Shown here: in pieces, positions 7,790-15,678 of the stretch
How positions within the stretch are numbered: position 1 is the first letter of the stretch
How the letters are laid out: each line of letters opens with the position of its first letter
Source: JAKCDU01 sp035551615
GTDB lineage: Bacteria > Actinomycetota > Acidimicrobiia > Acidimicrobiales > Palsa-688
Direction of reading: 5' to 3'
Length of the DNA stretch: 64,000 bases
NCBI GenBank assembly: GCA_035551615.1
Contig: DASZNC010000159.1
Coordinates: 4,178-68,177 of the forward strand
Made by a program: the position numbers and the translations under genes
Notes under the pieces: generated by a model
The model's input: only the letters and a program-made list of their open reading frames with translations
The model's database searches: none
Told to the model about the DNA's origin: nothing

Positions 7790-7948
7790 GTCCTGTTCCC
7801 TCCCCGCCGCTCACTCTGAGTGGCGCCTCAGGGACCGTATCTCACGCGCGGTCGGACGGGGCGGGAGAATCGTCCAGCCGCGCCCTCAGCTGGGCGACGG
7901 ATCGCCAGTAATGGGCGCCTTATTGGCGCCGCCTCGCTCTCCACTCAT

Positions 7949-8647
7949 CTACAGAATGACGATGCGGCCGTCCGGAAACCACACCGCTCGCGCCTCAACT
8001 CCCTCCCGATCCCTAGTGTCCGAGCGTTGAAGTCGCGGCGGGACAGTAAACCGGACTGCGTCCGGATTCAGTTCCGAGACCCAGCTCATTATCGCCGCAG
8101 CAATTCGACCCGGGCGTGCTGCCCTCAGCCCAGCGGAGAGGTGTGACGTAGCCAGACCCTGCTGGAATTCGCTCACCTCCGAGTGGAGTTCGGTCTGGGT
8201 CGGAGGTCGTAGCAGAGCGTCAGTTACGACGAAACGCTGAACACGGATCGACTCGCAGCTCTCAAGCCAGACATGTAGGTACCAACCTCCCGGGGTTCTT
8301 GAGTGCGGAAACGACTCATAGACGAGACCTGTGTGAACAATGCTCGTTATTGGAACCTCAACCGCACCCAAGTAGCGGGGAATTCTGAGGGCGGCTTTTG
8401 TAAGCTTTACCGGTCTCGAGAACTGTGCCGCCATAGCGACTGCCAAGGGCCCTGCAATCACTAATCCAAGCGCTCCGACTACTACCGTTGCCGATTCTCC
8501 GGGCACCAACAGTCCGAGAATCAGCAACGTCAGCGCCAGCGCCGCTAAAAAGGACACACCTACGACACTCACCCAGTACACCGACGACATACCGTTGAAC
8601 TCCAGAGAGTCAACTCCAGGTTCCGTTCCGGGCATTTGACTAATCAC
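7949..8647 (-). CDS. Membrane protein of unknown function
   Basis: 232 residues. Two adjacent membrane helices (VYWVSVVGVSFLAALALTLL and VVVGALGLVIAGPLAVAMAA) near residues 24-72 precede a soluble domain. That domain, with RPVKLTKAALRIPRYLGAVE, VPITSIVHTGLVYES and GGWYLHVWLESCESIRVQRF, has alternating strands like the bacterial PH-like domain of small membrane proteins. No catalytic motif is visible. Its base composition is less GC-rich than that of its neighbours, and it lies beside an integrase relic and a tRNA gene, so it may be a remnant of an inserted element; that is inference. Confidence 0.55.
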   Translation of the reverse strand: MISQMPGTEPGVDSLEFNGMSSVYWVSVVGVSFLAALALTLLILGLLVPGESATVVVGALGLVIAGPLAVAMAAQFSRPVKLTKAALRIPRYLGAVEVPITSIVHTGLVYESFPHSRTPGGWYLHVWLESCESIRVQRFVVTDALLRPPTQTELHSEVSEFQQGLATSHLSAGLRAARPGRIAAAIMSWVSELNPDAVRFTVPPRLQRSDTRDREGVEARAVWFPDGRIVIL

Positions 8648-8762
8648 CGTAGTCAGTCACGTCTGTCGACAGGGAAACAGTCGTGCTGACGATACCCGTA
8701 ATGGCAGGAAAGGCCGACGCACTTGGGGACCCGACTCCTCCCGGCGCTCAAACCGCCGACGA

Positions 8763-9123
8763 CTCGTCTTCACCGGTCAGGACCCGGACGCCTTCGTGTT
8801 CGTGAGCCCTCACGGGCAGCCGGTACGCCGAGCCAGTCTGAGCGAGTCCGGCACGGGCGGAGGTCAAGCAGTTGGCAGGCGTCCCGGCCGACCTCCATCC
8901 GCATGATCTGCACCACCACGCTGCGACTCTGATGGCCCGGCCGGGAGCCACGACGAAGGCGGAGATGGCCCGGATCGGGCACTCAACGCCTGGTGCGGCG
9001 CTGGTCCACCAGCACGCCACTGAGGACCGCGCCCGGGCGCTTGCTGACTTCCTTGAGGACAAGATCGTTACGGCCGGCCGGGTCGTGAGCCTCAGGGCTG
9101 AGCGGGTTCGACGTCAGGGCTGA
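8763..9123 (+). pseudogene. Degraded tyrosine recombinase (integrase) C-terminal relic
   Basis: Two out-of-phase pieces of a phage-type integrase. The first (around 8766-8840) reads FTGQDPDAFVFVSPHGQPVR, the usual segment before the catalytic box. The second (8863-9115, another frame) reads LHPHDLHHHAATLMARPGAT and then GHSTPGAALVHQHATEDRAR. In working enzymes the first box is HxLRH and the last carries Tyr. Here Arg is replaced by His (HDLHH) and the Tyr position holds His (VHQHA). With the frameshift and the missing N-terminus, the gene is dead. It ends 88 bases from tRNA-Cys, a typical integration target. Confidence 0.75.
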
Positions 9124-9211
9124 TTTGTCGTGTGGGTCAGCGCAGGATGAGGCGGCCGTCAGGGCGCCGGGATGATCGGTCGGAAGATGGCCCCTACTTG
9201 CGCAAACGTCT

Positions 9212-9286
9212 TGGAGGCGGCGAGCGGAATCGAACCGCTGTACAGGGCTTTGCAGGCCCTTGCCTAAACCACTCGGCCACGCCGCC
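9212..9286 (-). tRNA. tRNA-Cys (anticodon GCA)
   Basis: Minus-strand cloverleaf. The acceptor GGCGGCG (complement 9280-9286) pairs with CGCCGCC. The D arm is GCC...GGC. The anticodon arm AGGGC-CTGCAAA-GCCCT has GCA at complement 9251-9253, reading Cys codons. The T arm is AGCGG-TTCGATT-CCGCT. The discriminator base is T, followed by an encoded CCA (complement 9212-9214). All stems pair without mismatch. It lies between an integrase relic and a cation antiporter gene on the other strand. Confidence 0.95.
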
Positions 9287-9381
9287 CGGCTGTGCCTCGC
9301 TACACCCTAGTCGGCAAGCCTGAGACCGCCGGAAGCCGCCGCCGGGTACTGTTCGTGCGTCGTGGCCGGGACCTGCAGGCA

Positions 9382-10470
9382 GTGAAGACCTTCTTGGGTC
9401 ATCTCAAGCGGAGCCAGCGGCTGACGGTGGTCATCGCTGTCGCGCTGACCGTGACCACGGGTGTGCTAGTCGCCGTCCGGGCCGATCCGGTGGTCCGGTT
9501 CGTGGTCGCCGGGTTGGACCTGGCCGCCCTCGCCGCCCTCGTCGGGGAGGCCATCGACCAGGTCGGCGAGCGACTGGGCCCGGGCCCGACCGGGCTCATC
9601 CAATCCACCCTGGGCAACCTGCCGGAGTTGTTCGTCGGGATATTCGCCCTGCGTGACGGCCTCACCGGAGTGGTCCGGTCGGCGCTGGTCGGGTCCGTTC
9701 TCGGCAATGCCCTGCTGGTCCTGGGCATGGCCTTCGTCACCGGCGGCCTGCGGCACGGCCCGCAGAAGTTCGATGCCGAAGCCCCCCGGCTGAACGCCAG
9801 CCTCCTGCTGCTGGTTGTCGCCGCCCTTCTCGTACCCACGCTGGCCACCCACCTGGGAACGCCTGCGGCGAGCCACGCCGGGGCGCTGAGCGACGATCTG
9901 GCCGTGATCCTGCTGGTGGTCTACGCCCTCAGCATTCCGTACTACCTGCGTCGGACCCCCCGACCCGAGGGGGCCGGGGGTCCGCCGGATGAGGAATCGG
10001 ACTCGGAGTCCTGGCCGCTCGCCCTGTCGATCGGCCTGCTGGCGCTGGGGAGTGCCGGTGCCGCGGTTGCGGCCGACTGGTTTGTCGCCCCTTTGCAGAA
10101 GGCCACCGAGAGTATCGGCCTGTCGCAGACCTTCACCGGCTTGGTGGTCGTGGCCATCGCATCCAATGCGGTCGAGAATGCCGTGGGTGTGCGCTTCGCA
10201 TGGAAGGCGAAGCCGGAATACGCCATCAGCACCACCCTGAACAGCCCGTTGCAGGTCGCCCTCCTCCTGACCCCGGTGCTGGTCCTCATCAGCCACGCCG
10301 TCGGCCCGGCCAAGCTGACACTCGTCTTCCCGCCCCTTCTGGTGGCGGCACTGGCCATCACGGCAACGGTCGTGACAGTGGTCATCTACGACGGCGAGTA
10401 CACCTGGATCGAGGGCGTCGCCCTGATCGCCCTCTACTGCATGCTGGTGGCGGCATTCTGGTGGGGATGA
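9382..10470 (+). CDS. Ca2+/H+ antiporter family (CaCA) protein
   Basis: About 362 residues from GTG 9382. A longer frame opens at GTG 9292, just beside the tRNA, but its extra 30 residues look non-coding. About eleven hydrophobic helices form two inverted halves. The first carries GNLPELFVGIFALRDG, the alpha-1 motif of cation/proton exchangers, and the second SNAVENAVGVRFAWKAK followed by SPLQVALLLTPV, the alpha-2 motif; both keep the Glu that binds Ca2+. A short acidic loop (DEESDSES) sits between the halves. It should export Ca2+ in exchange for protons. Its stop overlaps the glgX start (ATGA), although no functional link is obvious. Confidence 0.85.
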   Translation: MKTFLGHLKRSQRLTVVIAVALTVTTGVLVAVRADPVVRFVVAGLDLAALAALVGEAIDQVGERLGPGPTGLIQSTLGNLPELFVGIFALRDGLTGVVRSALVGSVLGNALLVLGMAFVTGGLRHGPQKFDAEAPRLNASLLLLVVAALLVPTLATHLGTPAASHAGALSDDLAVILLVVYALSIPYYLRRTPRPEGAGGPPDEESDSESWPLALSIGLLALGSAGAAVAADWFVAPLQKATESIGLSQTFTGLVVVAIASNAVENAVGVRFAWKAKPEYAISTTLNSPLQVALLLTPVLVLISHAVGPAKLTLVFPPLLVAALAITATVVTVVIYDGEYTWIEGVALIALYCMLVAAFWWG

Positions 10471-12596
10471 GCGGCGTTTCCCCGGGGGAGGCCTTCCCGA
10501 TGGGAGCGACCTACGACGGCCTCGGTACCAACTTCTCGATGTTCTCCCAGGCCGCAGAGGCCGTGGAGTTGTGCCTGTTCAAGCCGGACGGCACCGAGAC
10601 CCGCTACGAGTTGCCCGAGGTCGATGCCTACACCTGGCACGGCTACATAGAGGACATCGAGCCGGGGCAGCTGTACGGGTACCGGGTCCATGGGCCCTAT
10701 GACCCGGCCCGGGGCCTTCGTTGTAATCCGGCCAAGCTGCTCATCGATCCGTATGCCAAGGCCATCTGGGGTGAGGTGGAGTGGGGCCAGGCCCCGTACG
10801 GCTACGACACGGCGGCCGACGATCTCACCCCGGATTCCACTGATTCGGCCGCCGCCATGCCCAAGGCCATCGTGACGGACACCGGGTTCGACTGGGGCAG
10901 CGACGTTCCCCCCCGGCGGCGCTGGGCCGACACCGTCATCTACGAAACCCACGTCAAGGGGCTGACGTGGCGGCACCCGGAGGTACCGGAAGCGCATCGC
11001 GGCACTTTCGCCGGCGTGGCCCACCCGGCCGTCATCGACCACCTGACCCGGCTCGGGGTCACCGCCATCGAACTGATGCCGGTCCACCATTTCATCCACG
11101 ACCACCGGTTGGCCCAGCTCGGCCTCAGGAACTACTGGGGCTACAACTCCATCGCCTACCTGGCCCCCCACAACGGGTACGCCTCTCGACCCGGTCACCG
11201 GGCGGTGACCGAGTTCAAGGCGATGGTCCGTTCACTGCACCGGGCCGGTATCGAGGTGATCCTCGATGTCGTCTACAACCACACCGCCGAGGGCGACCAG
11301 CGGGGCCCGACGCTGGCGTTCCGGGGCATCGACAACCCCTCGTACTACCGGTTGGTCGACGGCAACCCACGCCTCTACAGCGACTCCACCGGCACCGGCA
11401 ACACGCTCAATGTCTCGAATCCCCACGTGCTGCAGCTGATGATGGACTCGCTGCGGTACTGGGTGCTCGAGATGCACGTCGACGGCTTCCGGTTCGATCT
11501 GGCCGCCACGCTGGCCCGCCAGTTCCATGAGGTGGACCGCCTGTCGGCGTTCTTCGACCTGATCCAGCAGGACCCGGTGATCAGCCAGGTGAAGCTCATC
11601 GCCGAACCGTGGGACGTCGGCGACGGCGGTTACCAGGTCGGCAACTTCCCGCCGCTCTGGTCGGAATGGAACGGTAAGTACCGCGACTCGGTCCGTGACT
11701 ACTGGCGCGAAGGGGGCACCTCGATCGGCGAGCTGGCCGAACGCCTGACGGGCAGCTCCGATCTGTACCAGGCCAACGGCCGGAGTCCGTTCGCCAGCAT
11801 CAACTTCGTCACCGCCCACGACGGCTTCACCCTGCAGGACCTGGTGTCGTACGACCACAAGCACAACGACGACAACGGCGAGAACGGCCGCGACGGCACC
11901 GACGACAACCGCTCGTGGAACTGCGGGGCGGAAGGCCCGACCGACGACGAGAGGGTCCTCCAACTGCGCCGGGTGCAGGTGCGCAACCTCCTGGCCACGC
12001 TCTTTCTCAGCCAGGGCGTCCCGATGATCCTCGGCGGCGACGAACTGGGCCGGACGCAGTTGGGCAATAACAACGCCTACTGCCAGGACACGGCCACCTC
12101 GTGGTACGACTGGGATCACATCGACGCCGATCTGCTCGAGTGGACCCGACATCTGATCGAGTTGCGGAAGTCGCACCCCGTCTTCCGGCGCCGCCGTTTC
12201 TTCCAGGGGCGACCCCTCCGCGCCCAGATGACCGCCGCCGGCCTGCCCGACGTGGCCTGGTTCCGTCCCGACGGCGAGTCCATGACCGACGCCGACTGGA
12301 ACGTGGGTTACGCCAAAGCGCTCGGCGTGTTCCTGAACGGTGACGCCATCCCGGACCCCGACAGCCATGGCCGGCCCATCATCGACGATTCGTTCTTCCT
12401 GGTGCTCAACGCCTGGGATCAGGATATGGAGTTCACGCTCCCGGGTCCTGAGTGGGGCAGCCCGTGGGAGTTGCTCCTCGACACCTCTTCGGCCCGGCCC
12501 GATCCGACCGGACCGGCGGAACACCGCCCGGCCGGGGCGGTATTGCCCATCGCCGGCCGGAGACTGCTGCTCCTCGGCCGGCCGTCAGCCTTATAG
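10467..12596 (+). CDS. glgX: Glycogen debranching enzyme GlgX (isoamylase type)
   Basis: 709 residues, normal for GlgX. It hydrolyses alpha-1,6 branches of phosphorylase-trimmed glycogen. An N-terminal CBM48-type domain (GATYDGLGTNFSMFSQAAEA, YGYRVHGPYDP) precedes the GH13 barrel. Catalytic residues are visible: nucleophile Asp344 in DGFRFDLA, acid/base Glu380 in IAEPWD, and Asp452 in FVTAHDGFTL. Region I reads DVVYNHTAEGD. Glycogen-associated GILGGDELGRTQ-type sequence appears as MILGGDELGRTQLGNNN. The ATG overlaps the upstream antiporter stop, behind GGTGGGG. No other glycogen genes are in the window. The last ~60 residues are the usual C-terminal beta domain. Confidence 0.95.
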   Translation: MSGVSPGEAFPMGATYDGLGTNFSMFSQAAEAVELCLFKPDGTETRYELPEVDAYTWHGYIEDIEPGQLYGYRVHGPYDPARGLRCNPAKLLIDPYAKAIWGEVEWGQAPYGYDTAADDLTPDSTDSAAAMPKAIVTDTGFDWGSDVPPRRRWADTVIYETHVKGLTWRHPEVPEAHRGTFAGVAHPAVIDHLTRLGVTAIELMPVHHFIHDHRLAQLGLRNYWGYNSIAYLAPHNGYASRPGHRAVTEFKAMVRSLHRAGIEVILDVVYNHTAEGDQRGPTLAFRGIDNPSYYRLVDGNPRLYSDSTGTGNTLNVSNPHVLQLMMDSLRYWVLEMHVDGFRFDLAATLARQFHEVDRLSAFFDLIQQDPVISQVKLIAEPWDVGDGGYQVGNFPPLWSEWNGKYRDSVRDYWREGGTSIGELAERLTGSSDLYQANGRSPFASINFVTAHDGFTLQDLVSYDHKHNDDNGENGRDGTDDNRSWNCGAEGPTDDERVLQLRRVQVRNLLATLFLSQGVPMILGGDELGRTQLGNNNAYCQDTATSWYDWDHIDADLLEWTRHLIELRKSHPVFRRRRFFQGRPLRAQMTAAGLPDVAWFRPDGESMTDADWNVGYAKALGVFLNGDAIPDPDSHGRPIIDDSFFLVLNAWDQDMEFTLPGPEWGSPWELLLDTSSARPDPTGPAEHRPAGAVLPIAGRRLLLLGRPSAL

Positions 12597-12655
12597 ACAC
12601 TTTTTCCGGTCCCGTCCGATCTGCGGTCTACTCTTCGCGCTCGGAGGAGGCATTG

Positions 12656-13153
12656 GTGTCCGACGAGGTTCCTGACAGCTACGCCCGAGCGGTAGGAGAA
12701 CGGCTGCGCGGTCTACGCCGCCAGCGCGGCCTCTCGCTCCTCGCCGTTGAGGAGGCGTCCGAGCGCGAGTTCAAGGCGTCGGTCCTCGGCGCCTACGAAC
12801 GCGGTGAACGGGTGATATCCGTGCTCCGCCTGCAACGGTTGGCCGAGTTCTACCGGGTGCCGGTCGATCAGATCCTGCCCCGGCACAACACCAACGGCTC
12901 GCACCCACCTGGGGCCGAGACGTTCGTGCCGAAGCGGCCGCTGTCGATCGACCTGCTCCGCCTCAACGCCACCGAGTCGATCGAAGGCCAGGTCATCCGG
13001 CGCTACATCCACGCCCTGCAGAACCAGCGGGCCGGCTTCCACGGCAGCGTCCTCACCATCCGGTCCGAGGATCTGCAGGTGATCGGCCGGTTCCTGGAGC
13101 GGGACGAGGTCAGTATGGAGATGAGATTGGTCGAGCTCGGACTGCGCGGCTGA
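12656..13153 (+). CDS. BldD-like transcription regulator with altered c-di-GMP motif
   Basis: 165 residues from GTG 12656, five bases after GGAGGAGG. The N-terminal XRE helix-turn-helix (YARAVGERLRGLRRQRGLSL, VLGAYERGERVI) and the C-terminal domain (about 92-165, RPLSIDLLRLN...) match BldD in order and spacing. BldD, the Streptomyces master developmental repressor, dimerises on c-di-GMP through RGD-x8-RQDD. Here the same positions read R125-A-G-x8-R136-S-E-D, so the Arg residues and final Asp remain but the Asp of RGD is lost. The protein is probably a DNA-binding regulator in the BldD family; its nucleotide response may be weaker or different. It lies 59 bases after glgX, probably with its own promoter. 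Confidence 0.8.
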   Translation: MSDEVPDSYARAVGERLRGLRRQRGLSLLAVEEASEREFKASVLGAYERGERVISVLRLQRLAEFYRVPVDQILPRHNTNGSHPPGAETFVPKRPLSIDLLRLNATESIEGQVIRRYIHALQNQRAGFHGSVLTIRSEDLQVIGRFLERDEVSMEMRLVELGLRG

Positions 13154-13157
13154 GCGG

Positions 13158-13868
13158 TCAGCCGAATACCGACAGCCAGGCCTCTTTCGAGGACGGCTTG
13201 AACACGGAGTTGACCTCCTTGACCGCCTCGAGGGTGCCGGCCGAGGCCACCGAATAGCGGTGACCCGGATAGATCACAGTGCTATCGGGCAGGGCGGCCA
13301 GACGCTGGAGGCTCTCGTACATGTCGGCGGCGTCGCTGCCCGGCAGATCGGTACGGCCGCAGCCCTGCAGGAAGAGCGTGTCACCGGCGACCAGCATCCC
13401 GTCCACGAGGAAGCACTGGCTACCCGGAGTGTGGCCCGGCGTATGCAGCAGCTCGATCTCGATGTCGCCCACCCGGAGCCGGTCACCTCCATCGTGTTCC
13501 ACGATCTCGGCGCCACCGACACCTGTGACCCGGCTGACCATGTGGGCCTCGTCCCGGTGGGCGTGGATGGGCACGGATCGGATCTCCATGAGCGCCGTCA
13601 GGCCTTCGATCGTGTGGCCCATCATCGACCCGCCGACGTGATCGGGGTGATGATGGGTGACCAGGGCGCCGGCCACCTCCATTCCGTCGTCGGCGGCCCG
13701 GGCGAGGATCTCCTCCACCCCGTAGGCCGGGTCCACGACGACCGCCTGGCCGGTCCGGCGGTCGCCGATCAGATAACAGAAGTTGACCATCTGCACGGCC
13801 AGCGGATCGGCGCTCGCGAAGTCGCGGCCGGACAAGAGCTGGCGAAAATACAGGGCACTGTCGGTCAC
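13158..13868 (-). CDS. MBL-fold metallo-hydrolase (glyoxalase II-like)
   Basis: 236 residues. The metal motif THHHPDHVGG, the second ligand HTPGHTPGSQCF, the bridging Asp in VAGDTLFLQGCGRTDLPGSD and the last His in YPGHRYS are all present, so a dinuclear metal centre is expected. The GCGRTDLPGSD stretch is common to glyoxalase II-like hydrolases and persulfide dioxygenases. An insertion (GLTALMEIRSVPIHAHRDE) sits between the first two motifs. Substrate unknown; thioester hydrolysis or persulfide oxidation are the main options. It is divergent from the pirin gene with a 56-base gap containing a short inverted repeat. Confidence 0.85.
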   Translation of the reverse strand: MTDSALYFRQLLSGRDFASADPLAVQMVNFCYLIGDRRTGQAVVVDPAYGVEEILARAADDGMEVAGALVTHHHPDHVGGSMMGHTIEGLTALMEIRSVPIHAHRDEAHMVSRVTGVGGAEIVEHDGGDRLRVGDIEIELLHTPGHTPGSQCFLVDGMLVAGDTLFLQGCGRTDLPGSDAADMYESLQRLAALPDSTVIYPGHRYSVASAGTLEAVKEVNSVFKPSSKEAWLSVFG

Positions 13869-13896
13869 ACTCGGGAGTCTACGATTCGGGGAATAG

Positions 13897-13908
13897 TTGC
13901 GCCCGCAA
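13897..13908. promoter_or_regulatory. Short inverted repeat between MBL hydrolase and pirin genes
   Basis: TTGCG-CC-CGCAA, 5-bp arms with a 2-base spacer, in the 56-base divergent region and 17 bases before the pirin ATG. It could be an operator serving both genes. Such a short repeat can also arise by chance. Confidence 0.25.
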
Positions 13909-13924
13909 TCAAGTTGGAGAGAAC

Positions 13925-14893
13925 ATGCCTGCCGTAACCGTTGAAGACCTCACCGCCCTTCCCCGCATCATCGTCACCTCTGAGGGCCCGGGCGCGCGGC
14001 CCCGCCGGCTGCGGACGCTGACGACCGCGCCCTCCGGCTACGAGGGCGAGGGTTTCCCGGTCAAGCGGGCATTTGCCGGCGTACCGATGGATGCCCTCGA
14101 CCCCTTCGTCCACATGGATCAGATGGGTGAGGTCGATTACGGCCCGGGCGAGCCTAAAGGCACCGCCTGGCATCCCCACCGCGGGTTCGAGACGGTGACC
14201 TACATCGTGGACGGCACCTTCGAACATCAGGACTCGACGGGTGGCGGCGGCGTCATCACGAACGGCGACACCCAGTGGATGACCGCCGGCAACGGCATCC
14301 TGCACATCGAGCGGCCACCGGAGGCGCTGGTCACCAGCGGCGGCCTCTTCCACGGGATACAGCTGTGGGTCAATCTGCCGGCCCGGGCCAAGATGGTCGA
14401 CCCCCGGTACCAGGACATCGGCCGGGACCGGGTGACACTTCTGACCTCAGCCGACGCCGGCGCCCTGGTCCGGGTCATCGCCGGCGAGGTGGCTGGTCAC
14501 GACGGACCGGGTGTGACCCACACCCCGATCTCGATGGTGCATGCCACCGTCGCCCCCGGGGCCCGGCTCGAACTTCCCTGGGACCCGGCGGCCAACGCCC
14601 TCGTGTACGTACTCGCCGGGCGCGGATTCGTCGCCGCCGATCGCACCGCATTCGAGTCCGGTCAGTTGGCCGTGCTCGGCGCCGGCGACACGATCGTGGT
14701 CGAGGCCGCGCCGCGCCAGGATTCACGTACCGCCGATCTCGAGGTTCTCATCCTCGGCGGCCGGCCGCTCGGTGAACCGGTGGCCCACTATGGACCTTTC
14801 GTCATGAACACCAAAGCGGAACTGATGCAGGCCTTCGAGGATTTCCAGAAGGGTCGCATGGGAACCGTGCCCGCCCCCCACATCCAGGGTTAG
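13925..14893 (+). CDS. Pirin family protein
   Basis: 322 residues, bicupin of the pirin family. The N-terminal cupin keeps the metal-ligand pattern HPHRGFETVTYIVDGTFEHQ with a Glu/His further on (GDTQWMTAGNGILHIE). The C-terminal cupin ends with GGRPLGEPVAHYGPFVMNT, the standard pirin signature. Some bacterial pirins oxidise quercetin and others act as redox-responsive cofactors; nothing here decides between them. GGAGAG precedes the ATG. It is divergent from the MBL hydrolase and 9 bases upstream of the double-headed regulator, so the regulator may be co-transcribed with it. Confidence 0.9.
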   Translation: MPAVTVEDLTALPRIIVTSEGPGARPRRLRTLTTAPSGYEGEGFPVKRAFAGVPMDALDPFVHMDQMGEVDYGPGEPKGTAWHPHRGFETVTYIVDGTFEHQDSTGGGGVITNGDTQWMTAGNGILHIERPPEALVTSGGLFHGIQLWVNLPARAKMVDPRYQDIGRDRVTLLTSADAGALVRVIAGEVAGHDGPGVTHTPISMVHATVAPGARLELPWDPAANALVYVLAGRGFVAADRTAFESGQLAVLGAGDTIVVEAAPRQDSRTADLEVLILGGRPLGEPVAHYGPFVMNTKAELMQAFEDFQKGRMGTVPAPHIQG

Positions 14894-14902
14894 CCTCTGG
14901 GC

Positions 14903-15634
14903 ATGGCGGGTGGCGTGAAACCAACACCGACACTTTCACTGTCGGACATCGTGGAACGGACCGGCGTCCCGGCCAGCACCATCCACCACTACCGCCGGAG
15001 CGAGCTCATCCCCCCTCCCGTCCGGCAGTCGGCCAACCGCTTCCTCTACGACGAACGCCACGTCGAGGCCATCCTCGCGCTCCGCGCCCAACCGGCCGCC
15101 GATCAGCAGGACTGCCGGGCCCGGATCGTGGCCGCCGCCATCGAGGCGTTCAAGACCCGTAGCTACGCGGAAGTGTCCATGAACGACATCGCCGAAGCTT
15201 CGGGCATGGCCAAGGGCAACGTCTACCGGTACTTCACCTCGAAGGAGACCCTGCTGACTGAGGCCATCCAGACGCTCCTCGACGAGACAACCGACAAGTT
15301 CCAATCCGTGCTGGACGACCTGGGCGGGATCGACGGGCTGACGGCGGAGCCCGAGAAATCGGCACTGCTGTTCGGATACGTCGTGGCCGACGTGCTGCCC
15401 ATGCTCCTCGAGCTCGGCGCCCGGGCGGCCAAAGGCCACGAACCGAGCGCGGAACTGGCCAGGCGGGTACTGCGCACGCTGGCGGCCACGGCCGGCCGGC
15501 CCTTCATCGCCGATGATCTCGACGGCGAGGGCGACGAGGCCATCCAGGCCGGGCTCCGTGTCATCGAGAACGCCTTTTCCACGGTGCTCACCTGGTCGGT
15601 CGGCACGGATTGGCCGCCTGACCACGTTAAGTAA
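14903..15634 (+). CDS. Regulator with MerR-type plus TetR-type DNA-binding domains
   Basis: 243 residues with two helix-turn-helix units in one chain. Residues ~10-65 are MerR-like (LSDIVERTGVPASTIHHYRR, then a wing with NRFLYDERHVEAILALR). Residues ~70-120 are a TetR head (IVAAAIEAFKTRSYAEVSMN, DIAEASGMAKGNVYRYFTSK). The rest is a helical TetR ligand/dimer domain. The classical MerR effector-binding part is absent. It stands just upstream of, and on the same strand as, the hopanoid operon (28 bases), so control of hopanoid synthesis is plausible but unproven. GTGACC-ACGC-GGTCAC over the hpnC start is a candidate target. Confidence 0.8.
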   Translation: MAGGVKPTPTLSLSDIVERTGVPASTIHHYRRSELIPPPVRQSANRFLYDERHVEAILALRAQPAADQQDCRARIVAAAIEAFKTRSYAEVSMNDIAEASGMAKGNVYRYFTSKETLLTEAIQTLLDETTDKFQSVLDDLGGIDGLTAEPEKSALLFGYVVADVLPMLLELGARAAKGHEPSAELARRVLRTLAATAGRPFIADDLDGEGDEAIQAGLRVIENAFSTVLTWSVGTDWPPDHVK

Positions 15635-15662
15635 CCGCGCCGGGGGGTACTCGTATTAAGTT

Positions 15663-15678
15663 GTGACCACGCGGTCAC
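15663..15678. promoter_or_regulatory. Inverted repeat over the first codons of the hopanoid operon
   Basis: GTGACC (15663-15668) and GGTCAC (15673-15678) are perfect arms around ACGC, and the first arm includes the GTG start of hpnC. GACCACG occurs at 15665-15671 and also at 15620-15626, and TTAAGT occurs at 15627-15632 and 15656-15661. TATTAA, 8 bases before the GTG, could be a -10 box of a near-leaderless promoter. A binding site for the adjacent double-HTH regulator is a guess. Confidence 0.3.

Noticed and set aside
9292..9381. Upstream extension of the cation antiporter from GTG 9292
   Set aside because: Begins 6 bases after the tRNA gene and adds residues unlike the antiporter family; start at 9382 preferred, though not proven.
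11232..12524. 430-residue minus-strand frame
   Set aside because: Antisense to glgX, which has all catalytic motifs.
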